From positions 62,001-126,000 of the forward strand of contig NZ_JAGGPJ010000013.1 in NCBI RefSeq assembly GCF_018613875.1: a stretch of DNA of 64,000 nt, given 5' to 3'. Below the pieces are notes generated by a model. It ran no database searches and was not told the DNA's origin. It saw only the letters and a list, made by a program, of their open reading frames with translations. Position 1 is the stretch's first letter; each line of letters opens with the position of its first letter. Shown in pieces: positions 31,345 to 40,675 of the stretch. This stretch comes from Arthrobacter sp. ISL-28 (GTDB lineage Bacteria; Actinomycetota; Actinomycetes; Actinomycetales; Micrococcaceae). The position numbers and the translations under genes are program-made.

Positions 31345-32229
31345 CTAGATCTTCGTGACCTGATTGAACGCCAGGGTAACCGGCGTTTCGCGCTCGAAGA
31401 TGGAAACCAGCACCACGAGGGTCTGGGAATCAACCTTGATCTCGGAGATCGTGGCGGGGAGGGTCTCGAACGGACCTTCCTTGACGATGACCGATTCGCC
31501 AACCTCGAAGTCGACGTCGACCGGTGCGGCGGCGTGCTTGACGGGCTTACCCTTCTCGGCCTGCTCTTCCTCGAAGACCGGGGCGAGCATGGAGAAGACC
31601 TCGTCGAGGCGGAGGGGCACGGGGTTGTGGGCGTTGCCCACGAAGCCGGTGACACCCGGGGTGTGGCGGACGGCGCCCCAGGAGGCGTCGGTCAGGTCCA
31701 TGCGGACCAGCACGTAGCCGGGGATGCGGACTCGGTTGATTACCTTGCGCTGAGCGTTCTTGATCTCAACGACTTCTTCCATGGGAACCTGGATTTCGAA
31801 GATGTAATCTTCCATGTCCAGGGTCTGGATGCGGGTCTCAAGGTTGGCCTTCACGCGGTTTTCGTACCCGGCGTAGGAGTGGATGACGTACCAGTCACCC
31901 TCCTGGCGGCGCAGCTTGGCCTTGAATTCCTCTGCGGGATCGACGTTCGCCTTTGCGGCAGCGGCTGCCAGGGCGTCTGCCTCTTCGGCGCCGCCTTCGG
32001 CTGCTTCAGCATTATCGTCAGCCTCGGCTTCGTCCTCGGCTTCGTCCTCGGCGTCGGCTTCGTTCTCGGGGTCAGCGTCAGCGTCAGCGGCCGCTTCGTC
32101 GTCGACGTCGGTTTCGGGTGCAGCAGACTCAACCTCAGACCCTTCAACGGCGTCAGCCGCGGCGTCGGCCGTGCTGTCCGCGGGCCCATCCAGCTCAGTC
32201 TCAGTTACCTCGAGCTTGTGCTCAGACAC
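31345..32229 (-). CDS. nusG: transcription antitermination factor NusG with acidic N-terminus
   Basis: Binds RNA polymerase and couples it to the ribosome or Rho. The NGN domain starts near residue 110 ([23 protein letters not shown]) and the KOW domain near the C-terminus ([21 protein letters not shown]). About 105 residues before it are strongly acidic and Ala-rich, much longer than in E. coli NusG. The GTG at 32227-32229 is taken as the start because AGGAGA lies 5 nt upstream; an ATG 10 codons earlier would place that site inside the gene. Confidence 0.95.
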   Translation of the reverse strand: MSEHKLEVTETELDGPADSTADAAADAVEGSEVESAAPETDVDDEAAADADADPENEADAEDEAEDEAEADDNAEAAEGGAEEADALAAAAAKANVDPAEEFKAKLRRQEGDWYVIHSYAGYENRVKANLETRIQTLDMEDYIFEIQVPMEEVVEIKNAQRKVINRVRIPGYVLVRMDLTDASWGAVRHTPGVTGFVGNAHNPVPLRLDEVFSMLAPVFEEEQAEKGKPVKHAAAPVDVDFEVGESVIVKEGPFETLPATISEIKVDSQTLVVLVSIFERETPVTLAFNQVTKI

Positions 32230-32343
32230 TTGGTCTCCTGCTTCCTCATTGCCTAACATGCCTATTTAAATGGCTCAATTCCGCACACTCCGCAGCTCCT
32301 TCCGGATATCGGAAGAGCCGACGCAGTCTGCGGACTGATCGCC

Positions 32344-32628
32344 CTAGCGGTCCGTGGGGCCTGTACCGCCGAAGATCCAGCTCACCGCGGTCCCAAAGCC
32401 CAGGTCCAGCAAGGTGACGATGACCATCATGATGGCCACGAATACCAGCACCACGAGCGTGTAGTTGATCAGTTCCTTGCGGGTGGGGGCGACAACCTTC
32501 TTCAGTTCGCCGATTACCTGGCGGACGAAGAGTGCGATGCGAGCGAAGAAGCCAGCCTTGTCGGCCTTCTTTGCGGGGCGGCCCTTGGAGCTGCTTGCAG
32601 CCGTTTCGGTCACCTGGTCCTCACTCAT
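32344..32628 (-). CDS. secE: preprotein translocase subunit SecE
   Basis: Essential clamp subunit of the SecYEG channel. 94 aa: a charged N-terminus (KGRPAKKADKAGFFARIALFVRQVIGELKKVVAPTRKEL) and one C-terminal transmembrane helix (INYTLVVLVFVAIMMVIVTLLDLGFG). It lies between tRNA-Trp and nusG, the common bacterial order. Confidence 0.95.
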   Translation of the reverse strand: MSEDQVTETAASSSKGRPAKKADKAGFFARIALFVRQVIGELKKVVAPTRKELINYTLVVLVFVAIMMVIVTLLDLGFGTAVSWIFGGTGPTDR

Positions 32629-32709
32629 CCTCGCAATGTCGGATTACCCGGCTCTGAACTGAACCATGGTTGCTGCGCTTGCCCCGGTGTTTCGCCGGAA
32701 CAGCTTGCG

Positions 32710-32782
32710 CAGGGCAGACAGGACTCGAACCTGCAACCTGCGGTTTTGGAGACCGCTGCGCTACCAATTGCGCCACTACCCT
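32710..32782 (-). tRNA. tRNA-Trp (anticodon CCA)
   Basis: 73-nt cloverleaf: acceptor AGGGTAG pairs with CTGCCCT (one G-T), D-loop ATTGGTAG, anticodon loop TCTCCAAA with anticodon CCA, T-arm GGTTCGAGTCC. The 3' CCA is not encoded. It directly precedes secE, as in many bacteria. Confidence 0.95.
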
Positions 32783-32887
32783 ATGGATCAAAACTGATCC
32801 CCGTGGATTGAAAACCGATCCAGGCCGCGATTGACCCAGACTGTCCTGAGGCGCACGTCATCATCGTGTTTTCAACACCGGAGAACT

Positions 32888-32917
32888 AGTCTACGCAACA
32901 ACTTCGCTTACGTCGAA
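32888..32917 (-). promoter_or_regulatory. candidate promoter for tRNA-Trp/secE/nusG
   Basis: Minus-strand TTCGAC (32912-32917) and TAGACT (32888-32893), 18-nt spacer, about 105 nt before the tRNA. The -10 resembles those proposed for the str operon. The remaining gap towards the aminotransferase gene shows no ORF. Confidence 0.45.
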
Positions 32918-33076
32918 CCAGCCTCGCTTCGGACCCTCTTTGCGGTTTGGGCAAGGTGACCGGATTCCAGTCACATAGCCGCGCCCCACCTCGAACGATC
33001 CGGTGAACAGCATAGAGTAGATTCCGTCGAATTCCACCATTCAGCTACCCAGCTGCAAGCGAAGAACGGACCCGCC

Positions 33077-34294
33077 ATGTCTGCCGCCCGCGTTTCCCAA
33101 CGCATTTCCGCCATTGCCGAATCCGCCACCCTGGCCGTCGATGCCAAGGCCAAGGCGCTGAAGGCGGCCGGCCGGCCCGTGATCGGCTTCGGAGCCGGCG
33201 AACCTGATTTCCCAACCCCGGACTACATCGTCAAAGCGGCCATCGAAGCAGCCAGCCAGCCGAAATACCACCGCTACTCCCCCGCGGGCGGCCTGCCGGA
33301 GCTGAAGAAGGCCATTGCCGAGAAGACCCTTCGGGACTCCGGCTACAAGGCGGACCCCTCCCAGGTGCTGGTCACCAACGGCGGCAAGCAGGCCGTCTAC
33401 AACACGTTCGCCACCCTCGTTGACCCGGGCGACGAAGTGATTGTCCCCACGCCGTTCTGGACCACATACCCGGAAGCCATCCGGCTGGCCGGCGGCGTGC
33501 CCGTCGAGGTCTTCGCCGGTCCGGAGCAGAACTACCTGGTGACAGTGGAGCAGCTGGAGGCGGCAGTCACCGACCGCACCAAGATCCTGCTCTTCGTGTC
33601 GCCGTCCAACCCGACAGGCTCCGTCTACTCCCCCGAACAGGTGGCCGAAATCGGGCAGTGGGCCGCCGCCAAGGGCCTGTGGGTGGTGACCGATGAAATC
33701 TACGAGCACCTCACCTACGACGGCGTCCCGTTCACCTCGATCGCCACGGCCGTTCCGGAACTGGGTGACAAGGTAGTGATCCTTAACGGCGTGGCCAAGA
33801 CCTACGCGATGACCGGCTGGCGCGTCGGCTGGATGATCGGCCCGGCCGATGTCATCAAAGCCGCCACCAACCTCCAGTCCCACGCCACGTCTAACGTGTC
33901 CAACATCCCCCAGATCGCGGCCCTTGCGGCTGTTTCCGGCCCGTTGACCGCCGTCGACGAGATGAAGGTGGCCTTCGACCGCCGACGCAAGGCAATCGTT
34001 GCCGGTCTCAATGCGATTGAGGGCATTGAATGCCCGACGCCGAAGGGCGCGTTCTACGTCTACGCGGACGTCCGCGCTCTGCTCGGCAAGGAATTCCCGA
34101 CGGCGAACGGTCCGGTTCGTCCCCGGACCTCCGCCGAACTCGCTGCCCTGATCCTGGACGAGGTGGAGGTTGCCGTAGTTCCGGGCGAGGCGTTCGGCCC
34201 GTCCGGCTACCTGCGGCTGTCCTACGCCCTCGGTGACGACGACCTCGCCACCGGCGTAGCCCGGCTGCAGGAGTTCCTGGGCAAGGCCCAGTAG
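33077..34294 (+). CDS. aspC: class I pyridoxal-phosphate aminotransferase
   Basis: Transfers amino groups between an amino acid (probably aspartate) and 2-oxoglutarate. 405 aa with the [15 protein letters not shown]-terminal loop, YDGVPFTSI near the cofactor ring, the PLP-lysine motif [17 protein letters not shown], and the C-terminal substrate Arg in [14 protein letters not shown]. The start [11 protein letters not shown] follows AACGGACCCGCC, a weak ribosome site. It stands divergent from tRNA-Trp, a position conserved in related genera as far as I recall. Confidence 0.92.
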   Translation: MSAARVSQRISAIAESATLAVDAKAKALKAAGRPVIGFGAGEPDFPTPDYIVKAAIEAASQPKYHRYSPAGGLPELKKAIAEKTLRDSGYKADPSQVLVTNGGKQAVYNTFATLVDPGDEVIVPTPFWTTYPEAIRLAGGVPVEVFAGPEQNYLVTVEQLEAAVTDRTKILLFVSPSNPTGSVYSPEQVAEIGQWAAAKGLWVVTDEIYEHLTYDGVPFTSIATAVPELGDKVVILNGVAKTYAMTGWRVGWMIGPADVIKAATNLQSHATSNVSNIPQIAALAAVSGPLTAVDEMKVAFDRRRKAIVAGLNAIEGIECPTPKGAFYVYADVRALLGKEFPTANGPVRPRTSAELAALILDEVEVAVVPGEAFGPSGYLRLSYALGDDDLATGVARLQEFLGKAQ

Positions 34295-34297
34295 CAA

Positions 34298-34545
34298 ACG
34301 CTCCCGCACTTTTCGTCGCGCTTTTCCAAACGCTTCCGCACTTTCGTCGCGCTTTTCCCAACGCTCCCTCACGTCCTGCAAGAACGCAAGCGCTCCCGCA
34401 CCAACATGCGGGAGCGTTTTCTTTAAGCGGCAGGAAGTGAGGGAGCGTCCCAAAAAGGGCGGCAGGAAGTGCGGGAGCGTTTTCTTTAAGCGGCAGGAAG
34501 TGAGGGAGCGTCCCAAGTTTGGGCGGCCGGAAGTGCGGGAGGGTT
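34298..34545. repeat. palindromic tandem array between convergent genes
   Basis: The left half carries inverted copies of AACGCTCCCGCAC; the right half carries five copies of GGAAGTG(A/C)GGGAGCG, including a 63/64-bp tandem duplication (34408-34470 and 34471-34534) that differs mainly at an A/T-rich loop. The halves can pair extensively. It lies between the convergent aminotransferase and response-regulator genes and can act as a two-way terminator. Confidence 0.85.
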
Positions 34546-34552
34546 GCCTGGG

Positions 34553-35239
34553 CTAGAGGAGCCGGCGTTCCGCGGCCCACTTGGTCAGCTCGTGGCGGCT
34601 GGAGAGCTGCAGCTTTCTCAGGACCGCCGATACGTGCGTTTCCACCGTCTTGATGGAGATGAACAGTTCCTTGGCCACTTCCTTGTAGCTGTAGCCGCGC
34701 GCGATAAGCCTCATGACCTCGAGCTCCCGCGCCGAGAGCTTGTCCAGTTCGTCGTCGGCGACGTCGGCGGGGGCCGTGCCGAACGCGTCCAGCACGAAGC
34801 CTGCGAGCCGCGGCGAAAATACGGCGTCGCCGCCCGCCACCCGGAAGACTGCGTCCGTGATCTCGGCCCCGGAAATCGTCTTCGTCACGTAGCCCCGGGC
34901 GCCGGCGCGGATCACGGCCACAACGTCCTCTGCAGCGTCGGACACGCTGAGCGCCAGGAACTTGGTTGTCCCCAGCAGCGCGGCGCAGCCGGCAATGACC
35001 TCCCGCCCGCCGCCGCCCAGGCCGCCGGGCAGGTGCACGTCGAGCAGCACCACGTCCGGCCTGGTCCGGGCGATGACCTCGATGGCCTGGTCCACTGTCC
35101 CGGCCTCCCCCACGACCGTGACCCGCGGATCCAGATCGGCTTTGAGGCCCGACCGGAAGATCGCGTGGTCGTCCACGATCACCACCCTGACGGTCTCCTG
35201 CTGCGCCCCTGCTGTTCCGTCCAATGCCCGCGTGCTCAT
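34553..35239 (-). CDS. NarL/LuxR-family response regulator
   Basis: 228 aa. Receiver domain with acidic pair in VIVDDHAIFRSGL, phospho-acceptor Asp in VVLLDVHLPGG and conserved Lys in YVTKTISG. The C-terminal LuxR helix-turn-helix begins at LSARELEVMRLIARGYSYKEVAKELFI. The start overlaps the kinase stop by 4 nt, so the two form a coupled two-component pair. Neighbouring PspC genes point to envelope stress as the signal. Confidence 0.93.
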   Translation of the reverse strand: MSTRALDGTAGAQQETVRVVIVDDHAIFRSGLKADLDPRVTVVGEAGTVDQAIEVIARTRPDVVLLDVHLPGGLGGGGREVIAGCAALLGTTKFLALSVSDAAEDVVAVIRAGARGYVTKTISGAEITDAVFRVAGGDAVFSPRLAGFVLDAFGTAPADVADDELDKLSARELEVMRLIARGYSYKEVAKELFISIKTVETHVSAVLRKLQLSSRHELTKWAAERRLL

Positions 35240-36717
35240 GATTTGCCTTCCCCGTTCTCCGCGACGGCGGCCGGCAGCTTCAGGCGAACCTCCGTGCCGT
35301 CCGCGCTGCTGTTGATCTCGGCGGTTCCGCCGTGCCGTTTCATGCGGCCGATGATTGACTCCCGGACGCCCAGCCTGTCTTCCGGGACGGACTGGAGATC
35401 GAATCCCGAGCCGCGGTCCTTGACGAAAACGTCCACCCCGCCATCGGATACCTCAACGTAGACGGAGACAGGTCCGCCGCCGTGCCGGGAAGCGTTCAGC
35501 ATGGCTTCGCGGCTGGCCTGGACCAGTGCCTCGTGCCGGTCGGTCATCGCTGTGTCGCCCACGCTCACGACATCCACCGCGTTGCCGAGGCCGTCCTCGA
35601 CCTCGGCGGCAGCCGACTTGATCCGGTCGGACAGCTGGCCGGCGTCCTTGGCCGGATCCTTGAAGAGCCAGCCGCGGAGTTCCCGTTCCTGCGCGCGGGC
35701 CAGACGCACGACGTCATGCTCGTTGCCTGCCCGGCGCTGGATCAGCGCCAGGGTCTGCAGCACCGAGTCATGCAGGTGCGCGGCGATCTCCGCCCGCTCG
35801 GTCTCGCGCACCCGACCAGCCCGTTCAGTCTCAAGGTCGCGCCAGAATTTCAGGCCCCAGGGAAGCAGCACCAGGGCCACTCCGCCCAGCACCGCGACGG
35901 ACGCCAGCAGCGCCAGCCCGGTCTGCTCCCACGAGCCGGAGCCGGACACCATCACCAGCACGCCTGCCACCACGAGCGCCAGCCCGGCGGCAAGCCGTGC
36001 CCAACCGCCGGCCTGGTCCGCCTTGGTTTTATTCACCACGCCCGCCCGGCGCGTTTCGTCGAGCTGCATCCATGCGATGGCGGCCCCGCCGAGGATGGCG
36101 GCGGCCGGGATCAGAGTCCCCAGCGGGACCTCGGCACCGAGCTGCCGGGCGATCAGGATCCCCGCCACAAGCAGCAGCCCGGAACCGAGCAGGATCTCCT
36201 TGCCGTAGCGCACTCTTTGTACCCGGAACCAGGCTCCGGCTTGCGGAGCAGCGGCACCCGGCACAGCAGAGCCGGGTGCCGCGGGAGCCGCAGGAAGCTG
36301 GAAGGAGGTCCCGGCGTCGTACATCCCGGAAGCGGCGGGACGGGCAGCGCTGGTGTCACCGCCATTCATATCGACGCCGGCAGGATAGGCGTACGGTGAG
36401 TACGAATGCGGGTAAGTGCCGCCGGAAAAGGAAGGGCCGACGGCGGCCGAAGGCTCCGTGGGGGCGCTCACCGCAGGCGCAATGGGGGACGCCGGGCGCC
36501 TGGCGTCCCGCCGGGCCGCTTCATCTGCCGTGGGGACCATGATCCAGAGCCACGCATAGAACACCAGACCCGCTCCGCCTGCGAGCGCCGCCACGACCAT
36601 GCCGATCCGCACCATCCGCACCGGCCAGCCCAGATGCGCCGCGAGCCCGGCGCAGACTCCGGCGATCAGGCGGTCGCTGCTGCGGACCAGCGGCGGGCGG
36701 ACAGGAACGGTGGTCAT
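35236..36717 (-). CDS. PspC-domain sensor histidine kinase
   Basis: 493 aa. Residues 1-65 form a PspC domain (LIAGVCAGLAAHLGWPVRMVRI plus a membrane helix). A Pro/Ala-rich linker and four to five membrane helices follow. The HisKA_3-type H-box is AAHLHDSVLQTLAL, and the HATPase_c domain has the N-box NASRHGG and G-box KDRGSGFDL. This architecture matches actinobacterial LiaS/PspC-type kinases sensing membrane damage. It is divergent from the PspC-LiaF-like gene, 124 nt away. Confidence 0.92.
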   Translation of the reverse strand: MTTVPVRPPLVRSSDRLIAGVCAGLAAHLGWPVRMVRIGMVVAALAGGAGLVFYAWLWIMVPTADEAARRDARRPASPIAPAVSAPTEPSAAVGPSFSGGTYPHSYSPYAYPAGVDMNGGDTSAARPAASGMYDAGTSFQLPAAPAAPGSAVPGAAAPQAGAWFRVQRVRYGKEILLGSGLLLVAGILIARQLGAEVPLGTLIPAAAILGGAAIAWMQLDETRRAGVVNKTKADQAGGWARLAAGLALVVAGVLVMVSGSGSWEQTGLALLASVAVLGGVALVLLPWGLKFWRDLETERAGRVRETERAEIAAHLHDSVLQTLALIQRRAGNEHDVVRLARAQERELRGWLFKDPAKDAGQLSDRIKSAAAEVEDGLGNAVDVVSVGDTAMTDRHEALVQASREAMLNASRHGGGPVSVYVEVSDGGVDVFVKDRGSGFDLQSVPEDRLGVRESIIGRMKRHGGTAEINSSADGTEVRLKLPAAVAENGEGKS

Positions 36718-36841
36718 GCATCAATCCAAACACGGATCAGGGTTCCGGGGACCGCTTTCCAGCCCGGACCAGGGGTAAGTCAGGGACGGCTCAGGGTCCT
36801 CCCCAATAGAGGCGGAGACCCCGAAACGGCAGGATCGAAGT

Positions 36842-38497
36842 ATGAACTCGCCAAACCCCAGTCCCGCTGACGGGCAACAGTCCGCCAACCCGTCCGACGA
36901 CCAGCCGGTCCCCCGCGAAGGATCCCAGCCGGAGTCTCAGGCTGATCGTCCCGCTGACCCGCAGGCCACGCCCACGCCCGGCCCCCAGACTTCGCCGGGT
37001 GAGCCCGCCCCTGGCCCGAACACCGAACCACGGACCGAGCCGCTGCTTTCCCCGCCGCTCTACAGCTCCCATGATCTGCCTGGTGGTCCCGGTGGACAGG
37101 GTGCCCCAGCGTTCGGCACGGGATACGGACGGCCGGCCCAGCAACAGAACTTCTTCGACTGGATCCGCAGCCACGGCATCTACCGCGGACGCGACCGCTG
37201 GATCGGCGGCGTTTCAAGCGGCATCGCCGAGCGGATGGGCATCGACCCGGTGATCGTGCGGGGCATCTTCATCGTGCTGACGCTCTTCGCGGGCATCGGT
37301 GTCCTGCTCTATGGCCTCGGCTGGGCGCTCCTCCCGGAGCCTGACGGCCGGATCCACACCCAGGAAGCAGGGGCCGGCCGCTGGAGCACCGGCATGACAG
37401 GCGCCCTGGTCGCCACGCTCCTCGGTTTTACCGGCATGGGCGGCGGCTTCTCGGCCTGGGGGCACGACGGCGGCGGCTTCGGCTTCCTCTGGGCCCTGTT
37501 CTGGATCGGCGGGCTCATTTACCTCGTCTACTTCCTGACCCAGCGCAACAAGAACCGCATTGGAGCTCCCGTGAACAACGCCCAGGCGGGCAGCCAGCCC
37601 GCCTACGGATACACCGCCTCGAAGGCAACCCCCGGCGCCGGCTCGGCGGACGCCTTCGCCGACGGCACGCCTGCCGGCATGCAGGACGCATCAACCCAAG
37701 CCGGGACAACGCCGTACGGCCACGGCCCGGCGTCGGGCCCCAACCCGCCGTACGCACCCAATGCCCCGTATGCGCCTAACACTCCGTATGGGTCGGCCGG
37801 CGGCTTCGGCAGCGTTCCGCCCCGTGGACCCGCCCCGGTGCCCGTTCCCGTTCCGGCGCCGAAATCGAAGCCGGGCGGCCCCAGTGCCCCTGCCGTGGCG
37901 ATCACCGCAGGCCTCGCCCTGCTGGTGGGCGGCTCCCTCAAGGCGCTCGACGCCGGCAACGTGATTGATTTGGGCAGCTCCGCCAACGCTGTGGTCTGGG
38001 CCAGCGGCGCCGCCGTCCTGGGCCTCGGAATCCTGCTGGCAGGCCTCCGCGGCCGGAGCTCGGGAGTCCTCGGCTTCTTCGCAGTCGTCGCCCTGATCAT
38101 CGGCGGAGTCTTCAACGCGGTGCCCAATGGAGACCGCTTCCGCTTCCAGAACGCGGACTGGAGCCCCACCAGCATCGAGCAGGCACGCGAAGGCTTCCAG
38201 ATCACCGGAGGCCGCGGAACCGTTGACCTGACCGGCCTGAAGCTAACCGCACCCCTGCCCGCCGACGTCGTCATCCCGATGGAGGTCACCGCCAGCAACG
38301 TCACCATCGTCCTCCCCGCCACGGTGCCGGTGGACGTCCAGGCGGACATGACCCTGGGCAACCTCAATGAGGGTGCGAACCAGCGGGGCGGCATCACGTC
38401 CAGGCAGAGCAGCTACAACACCGACAAGCCCGGCGCCCGGCTGATCGTGCAGATCGACGGAACCGTCAGCAACGTCACCATCCAGGAAGGAAACTGA
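36842..38497 (+). CDS. PspC/LiaF-like membrane protein
   Basis: 551 aa. A Pro/Gln-rich N-terminal ~110 residues precede a PspC domain (RDRWIGGVSSGIAERMGIDPVIVRG). Then come several membrane helices with a Pro/Tyr/Gly-rich cytoplasmic loop (APNAPYAPNTPYGSAGG). The C-terminal ~100 residues (GTVDLTGLKLTAPLPADVVI, SNVTIVLPATVPVDVQADM) form a beta-repeat domain like the C-terminus of LiaF. By analogy it restrains the divergent kinase until the envelope is stressed; that role is inferred. Confidence 0.85.
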   Translation: MNSPNPSPADGQQSANPSDDQPVPREGSQPESQADRPADPQATPTPGPQTSPGEPAPGPNTEPRTEPLLSPPLYSSHDLPGGPGGQGAPAFGTGYGRPAQQQNFFDWIRSHGIYRGRDRWIGGVSSGIAERMGIDPVIVRGIFIVLTLFAGIGVLLYGLGWALLPEPDGRIHTQEAGAGRWSTGMTGALVATLLGFTGMGGGFSAWGHDGGGFGFLWALFWIGGLIYLVYFLTQRNKNRIGAPVNNAQAGSQPAYGYTASKATPGAGSADAFADGTPAGMQDASTQAGTTPYGHGPASGPNPPYAPNAPYAPNTPYGSAGGFGSVPPRGPAPVPVPVPAPKSKPGGPSAPAVAITAGLALLVGGSLKALDAGNVIDLGSSANAVVWASGAAVLGLGILLAGLRGRSSGVLGFFAVVALIIGGVFNAVPNGDRFRFQNADWSPTSIEQAREGFQITGGRGTVDLTGLKLTAPLPADVVIPMEVTASNVTIVLPATVPVDVQADMTLGNLNEGANQRGGITSRQSSYNTDKPGARLIVQIDGTVSNVTIQEGN

Positions 38498-38498
38498 C

Positions 38499-38900
38499 AT
38501 GAGCAGCTTCGATCCAGCACCGGAATCCTCACGGTCACCCGAACCCTCCAAGGCGCCCGAGCCCTCCAAAGCACCGGAAACCTCCCGGACACCGGGATCC
38601 GCCCGGACACGCGAGCCGACGGCGACCGGGCCGCACGCTGCAGGGCCGGCTACTGCCGAGCCGCACCGCACCGATGATGGCGAGCCCGTCCCGGTAACGG
38701 CACGCGTCGGCACCATCGTCTGGGGGCTCGTGGTCCTCGCGCTGGCTGTGCTGATCATCATTTCCCAACTGGGACTGGTGGCCCTGAACGGGACCTATGT
38801 GGTGATCGGCCTCATGATCGGCGCCGGCGCGGCGTTGGTGATCGGCGGCCTGCTTTCGGCCCGCCGACGTGACAATAGCCCCACAACCGGGAAGTCTTGA
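38499..38900 (+). CDS. small membrane protein of the PspC locus
   Basis: 133 aa, starting 1 nt after the previous stop. The first ~60 residues are low complexity with repeated PEPSKAPEPSKAPE-type motifs; the rest holds two transmembrane helices (IVWGLVVLALAVLIIISQLGL and TYVVIGLMIGAGAALVIGGLL). No family recognised. The position implies a role with the PspC/kinase system. Confidence 0.75.
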   Translation: MSSFDPAPESSRSPEPSKAPEPSKAPETSRTPGSARTREPTATGPHAAGPATAEPHRTDDGEPVPVTARVGTIVWGLVVLALAVLIIISQLGLVALNGTYVVIGLMIGAGAALVIGGLLSARRRDNSPTTGKS

Positions 38901-38903
38901 ACC

Positions 38904-39158
38904 ATGGAAAAGTTTTACAGCATTGTCAGGGGTCTCGGCCTGAGGCGCGGTCCGCAGCGGTGGCTCGGTGGAGTCTGCGGCGGAATTGCCGAAAAGCTGA
39001 ACGTGGACGTCGCGTATGTCCGGATCGGGTTCCTCCTCTTCTGCCTCCTGCCGGGGCCAGCCGTTGTGCTGTACCTGGCGGCGTGGCTGATCCTGCCGAA
39101 CCAGAACAACGTTATTGCCCTTGAGTCGTTCCTCGAGAAGCGCGCCAAGCGCCTCTGA
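38904..39158 (+). CDS. PspC-domain protein
   Basis: 84 aa, almost entirely a PspC domain (RRGPQRWLGGVCGGIAEKLNVDVAYVRIGFLLF plus a membrane helix, VLYLAAWLILP). It starts 3 nt after the preceding gene, making a three-gene operon with the LiaF-like protein. A third PspC module beside the one fused to the kinase. Confidence 0.88.
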   Translation: MEKFYSIVRGLGLRRGPQRWLGGVCGGIAEKLNVDVAYVRIGFLLFCLLPGPAVVLYLAAWLILPNQNNVIALESFLEKRAKRL

Positions 39159-39198
39159 TCAGGCAGAGAGACCGGCCCTCGGCCAGACCGGCCACGAC

Positions 39199-39224
39199 GG
39201 CGTGACCGCCAGCGGCGTCACGCC
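39199..39224 (+). terminator. hairpin after the PspC operon
   Basis: GGCGTGAC / GTCACGCC around a 10-nt loop, 40 nt after the last PspC gene. No T-run follows. It also marks the border before the truncated nuclease remnant. Confidence 0.4.
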
Positions 39225-39230
39225 GTAACA

Positions 39231-39807
39231 GCTCAATCCATCCTGCCTTCTGAACAAGCTGGACGACCACGAGCTGCGCCGCTGGTACGCTTCAAAAGCC
39301 GTCCAACATGGCTGGTCCGTGGCTGTGTTGGAGCACCAAATCCGCACCAGCCTGCACGCCCGCGCCGGCGCCGCACCCAACAACCTTGAGGCGCGGCTTC
39401 CGGGCGAAGGCACTGACCTGGCACGGGCGGTCGCCAAGGACCCACTCGTGCTGGACTTCCTCGGCCTGACCGAAGAAGCTCAGGAACACGCCATGGAAGA
39501 GGCCATGACTCTGCGGATGGCCCAGACGCTGGCAGAATTCGGGCCCGGCTTCGCATTCGTCGGACGTCAGTACCCTCTCGACGTCGACGGAGACGATTTC
39601 TTCATTGACTTATTGCTCTACCACGTCCCGTCCGACAGGTACGTTGTGGTGGAACTGAACGCCGGCAAATTTAAGCCAGACCACCTGGGGCAGCTGAATT
39701 TCTACGTCGCCGCAGTCAACGACATGCTCCGTCGTCCCAGGCAAGCACCGACCGTCGGGATCCTGGTTTGCGGGTCACGCACGAGCGCACCGTGGGACAT
39801 TCCTTAG
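39231..39807 (+). pseudogene. remnant of a DUF1016 (YhcG-like) PDDEXK nuclease
   Basis: In-frame sequence from about 39231 reads CLLNKLDDHELRRWYASKAVQHGWSVAVLEHQ, the middle of the DUF1016 N-terminal domain, then the nuclease core (DFFIDLLLYHVPSDRYVVVELNAGKFKPDHLGQL). The upstream part of the N-terminal domain is missing behind a stop codon, and the C-terminus breaks off after VGILVCGSRTSAPWDIP. A GTG at 39319 could still start a 162-aa fragment. Full-length family members are about 330-360 aa. Its stop abuts that of the GntR gene. Confidence 0.8.
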
Positions 39808-40539
39808 TTAGGCAAGACGTGCGATGCTTCTGCGCGACGCACGTGGTGACGAGCCATCGGAGAAAAGTTTGGGAGAAGTAGCCTGAATGCGCTCGATGTC
39901 TTTGAATACTTCACGCAGATGAAGTCGCAGTGACCTGTCTGCGGCGGCGCCGTCTCCGTTGGCGAGAGCGTCTACGACAGCCGTGTGCTGATCAATCAGG
40001 CTCGCGATGTGCGTGGTATCGATCAGGCTGAGGCGTCGGGCCCGGTCCAGGTGCGCCTTGGCCGAGTTAACTGCCGTCCAGGCTGCTTGGTGTCCCGCTA
40101 GCCGCAGCAGCTCGCGGTGAAACTCCTCGTCGAGACGGAAGAACTGTTCGATGTCTTCTGCGGCCTCGGCATCCCATTGGCCTTGAAGAATGACGCGAAG
40201 CCCGGCGATGTCGTCTGGATCCGCGACAACGTCGGCCACGGATGCACACTCTATTGCCTCACGGACAAACTGGGCTTCGGAGACCCTGCCCAGGTCCACG
40301 AGCGAAACAAACGAGCCGATCTGCGGGAAGACCTGAACGAGCCCTTCTTCCCGGAGCAGTATGAGGCTTTCCCGTACCGGCGTGCGGCTGACACCCAGCT
40401 CCTGGGCCAGTTCGTTCTCGGAGAGCGGTTCGCCAGGAGGGAGTTGCAGGGAGATGATGCGCCGTCGAAGCGTTTCCAGCGTATGGTCCCGGATAGAGAG
40501 ACGCGGCGCCTGTCCGTTGCCGCGTTTATCGGTTGCCAT
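39808..40539 (-). CDS. GntR/FadR-family transcriptional regulator
   Basis: 243 aa. N-terminal winged helix (ETLRRRIISLQLPPGEPLSENELAQELGVSRTPVRESL) and an FCD-type all-helical effector domain with candidate metal ligands in DEEFHRELLRLAG and DQHTAVVDAL. Divergent from an MHS transporter, with a direct-repeat operator between them, so it probably regulates uptake of the transported acid. Confidence 0.92.
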   Translation of the reverse strand: MATDKRGNGQAPRLSIRDHTLETLRRRIISLQLPPGEPLSENELAQELGVSRTPVRESLILLREEGLVQVFPQIGSFVSLVDLGRVSEAQFVREAIECASVADVVADPDDIAGLRVILQGQWDAEAAEDIEQFFRLDEEFHRELLRLAGHQAAWTAVNSAKAHLDRARRLSLIDTTHIASLIDQHTAVVDALANGDGAAADRSLRLHLREVFKDIERIQATSPKLFSDGSSPRASRRSIARLA

Positions 40540-40556
40540 GTGCCCAGTCTAGTCTC

Positions 40557-40590
40557 TTGACACACTAGAATGGTAGTGCTTGTATGGTAG
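40557..40590 (+). promoter_or_regulatory. promoter and candidate GntR operator
   Basis: A consensus -35 TTGACA (40557-40562) lies in the divergent gap. Downstream, ATGGTAG occurs twice (40570-40576 and 40584-40590), 14 bp apart, i.e. on nearly the same helix face minus half a turn, overlapping the expected -10. This fits binding by the adjacent GntR protein to block the transporter promoter. Confidence 0.5.
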
Positions 40591-40675
40591 CTAGACAGCG
40601 GAACGCCCTACGGTTAAATCGGGCCTCCCACCGTTTATCTCCCCTTTCATTTCATCGCCTGCAAAGGAGCAACTG

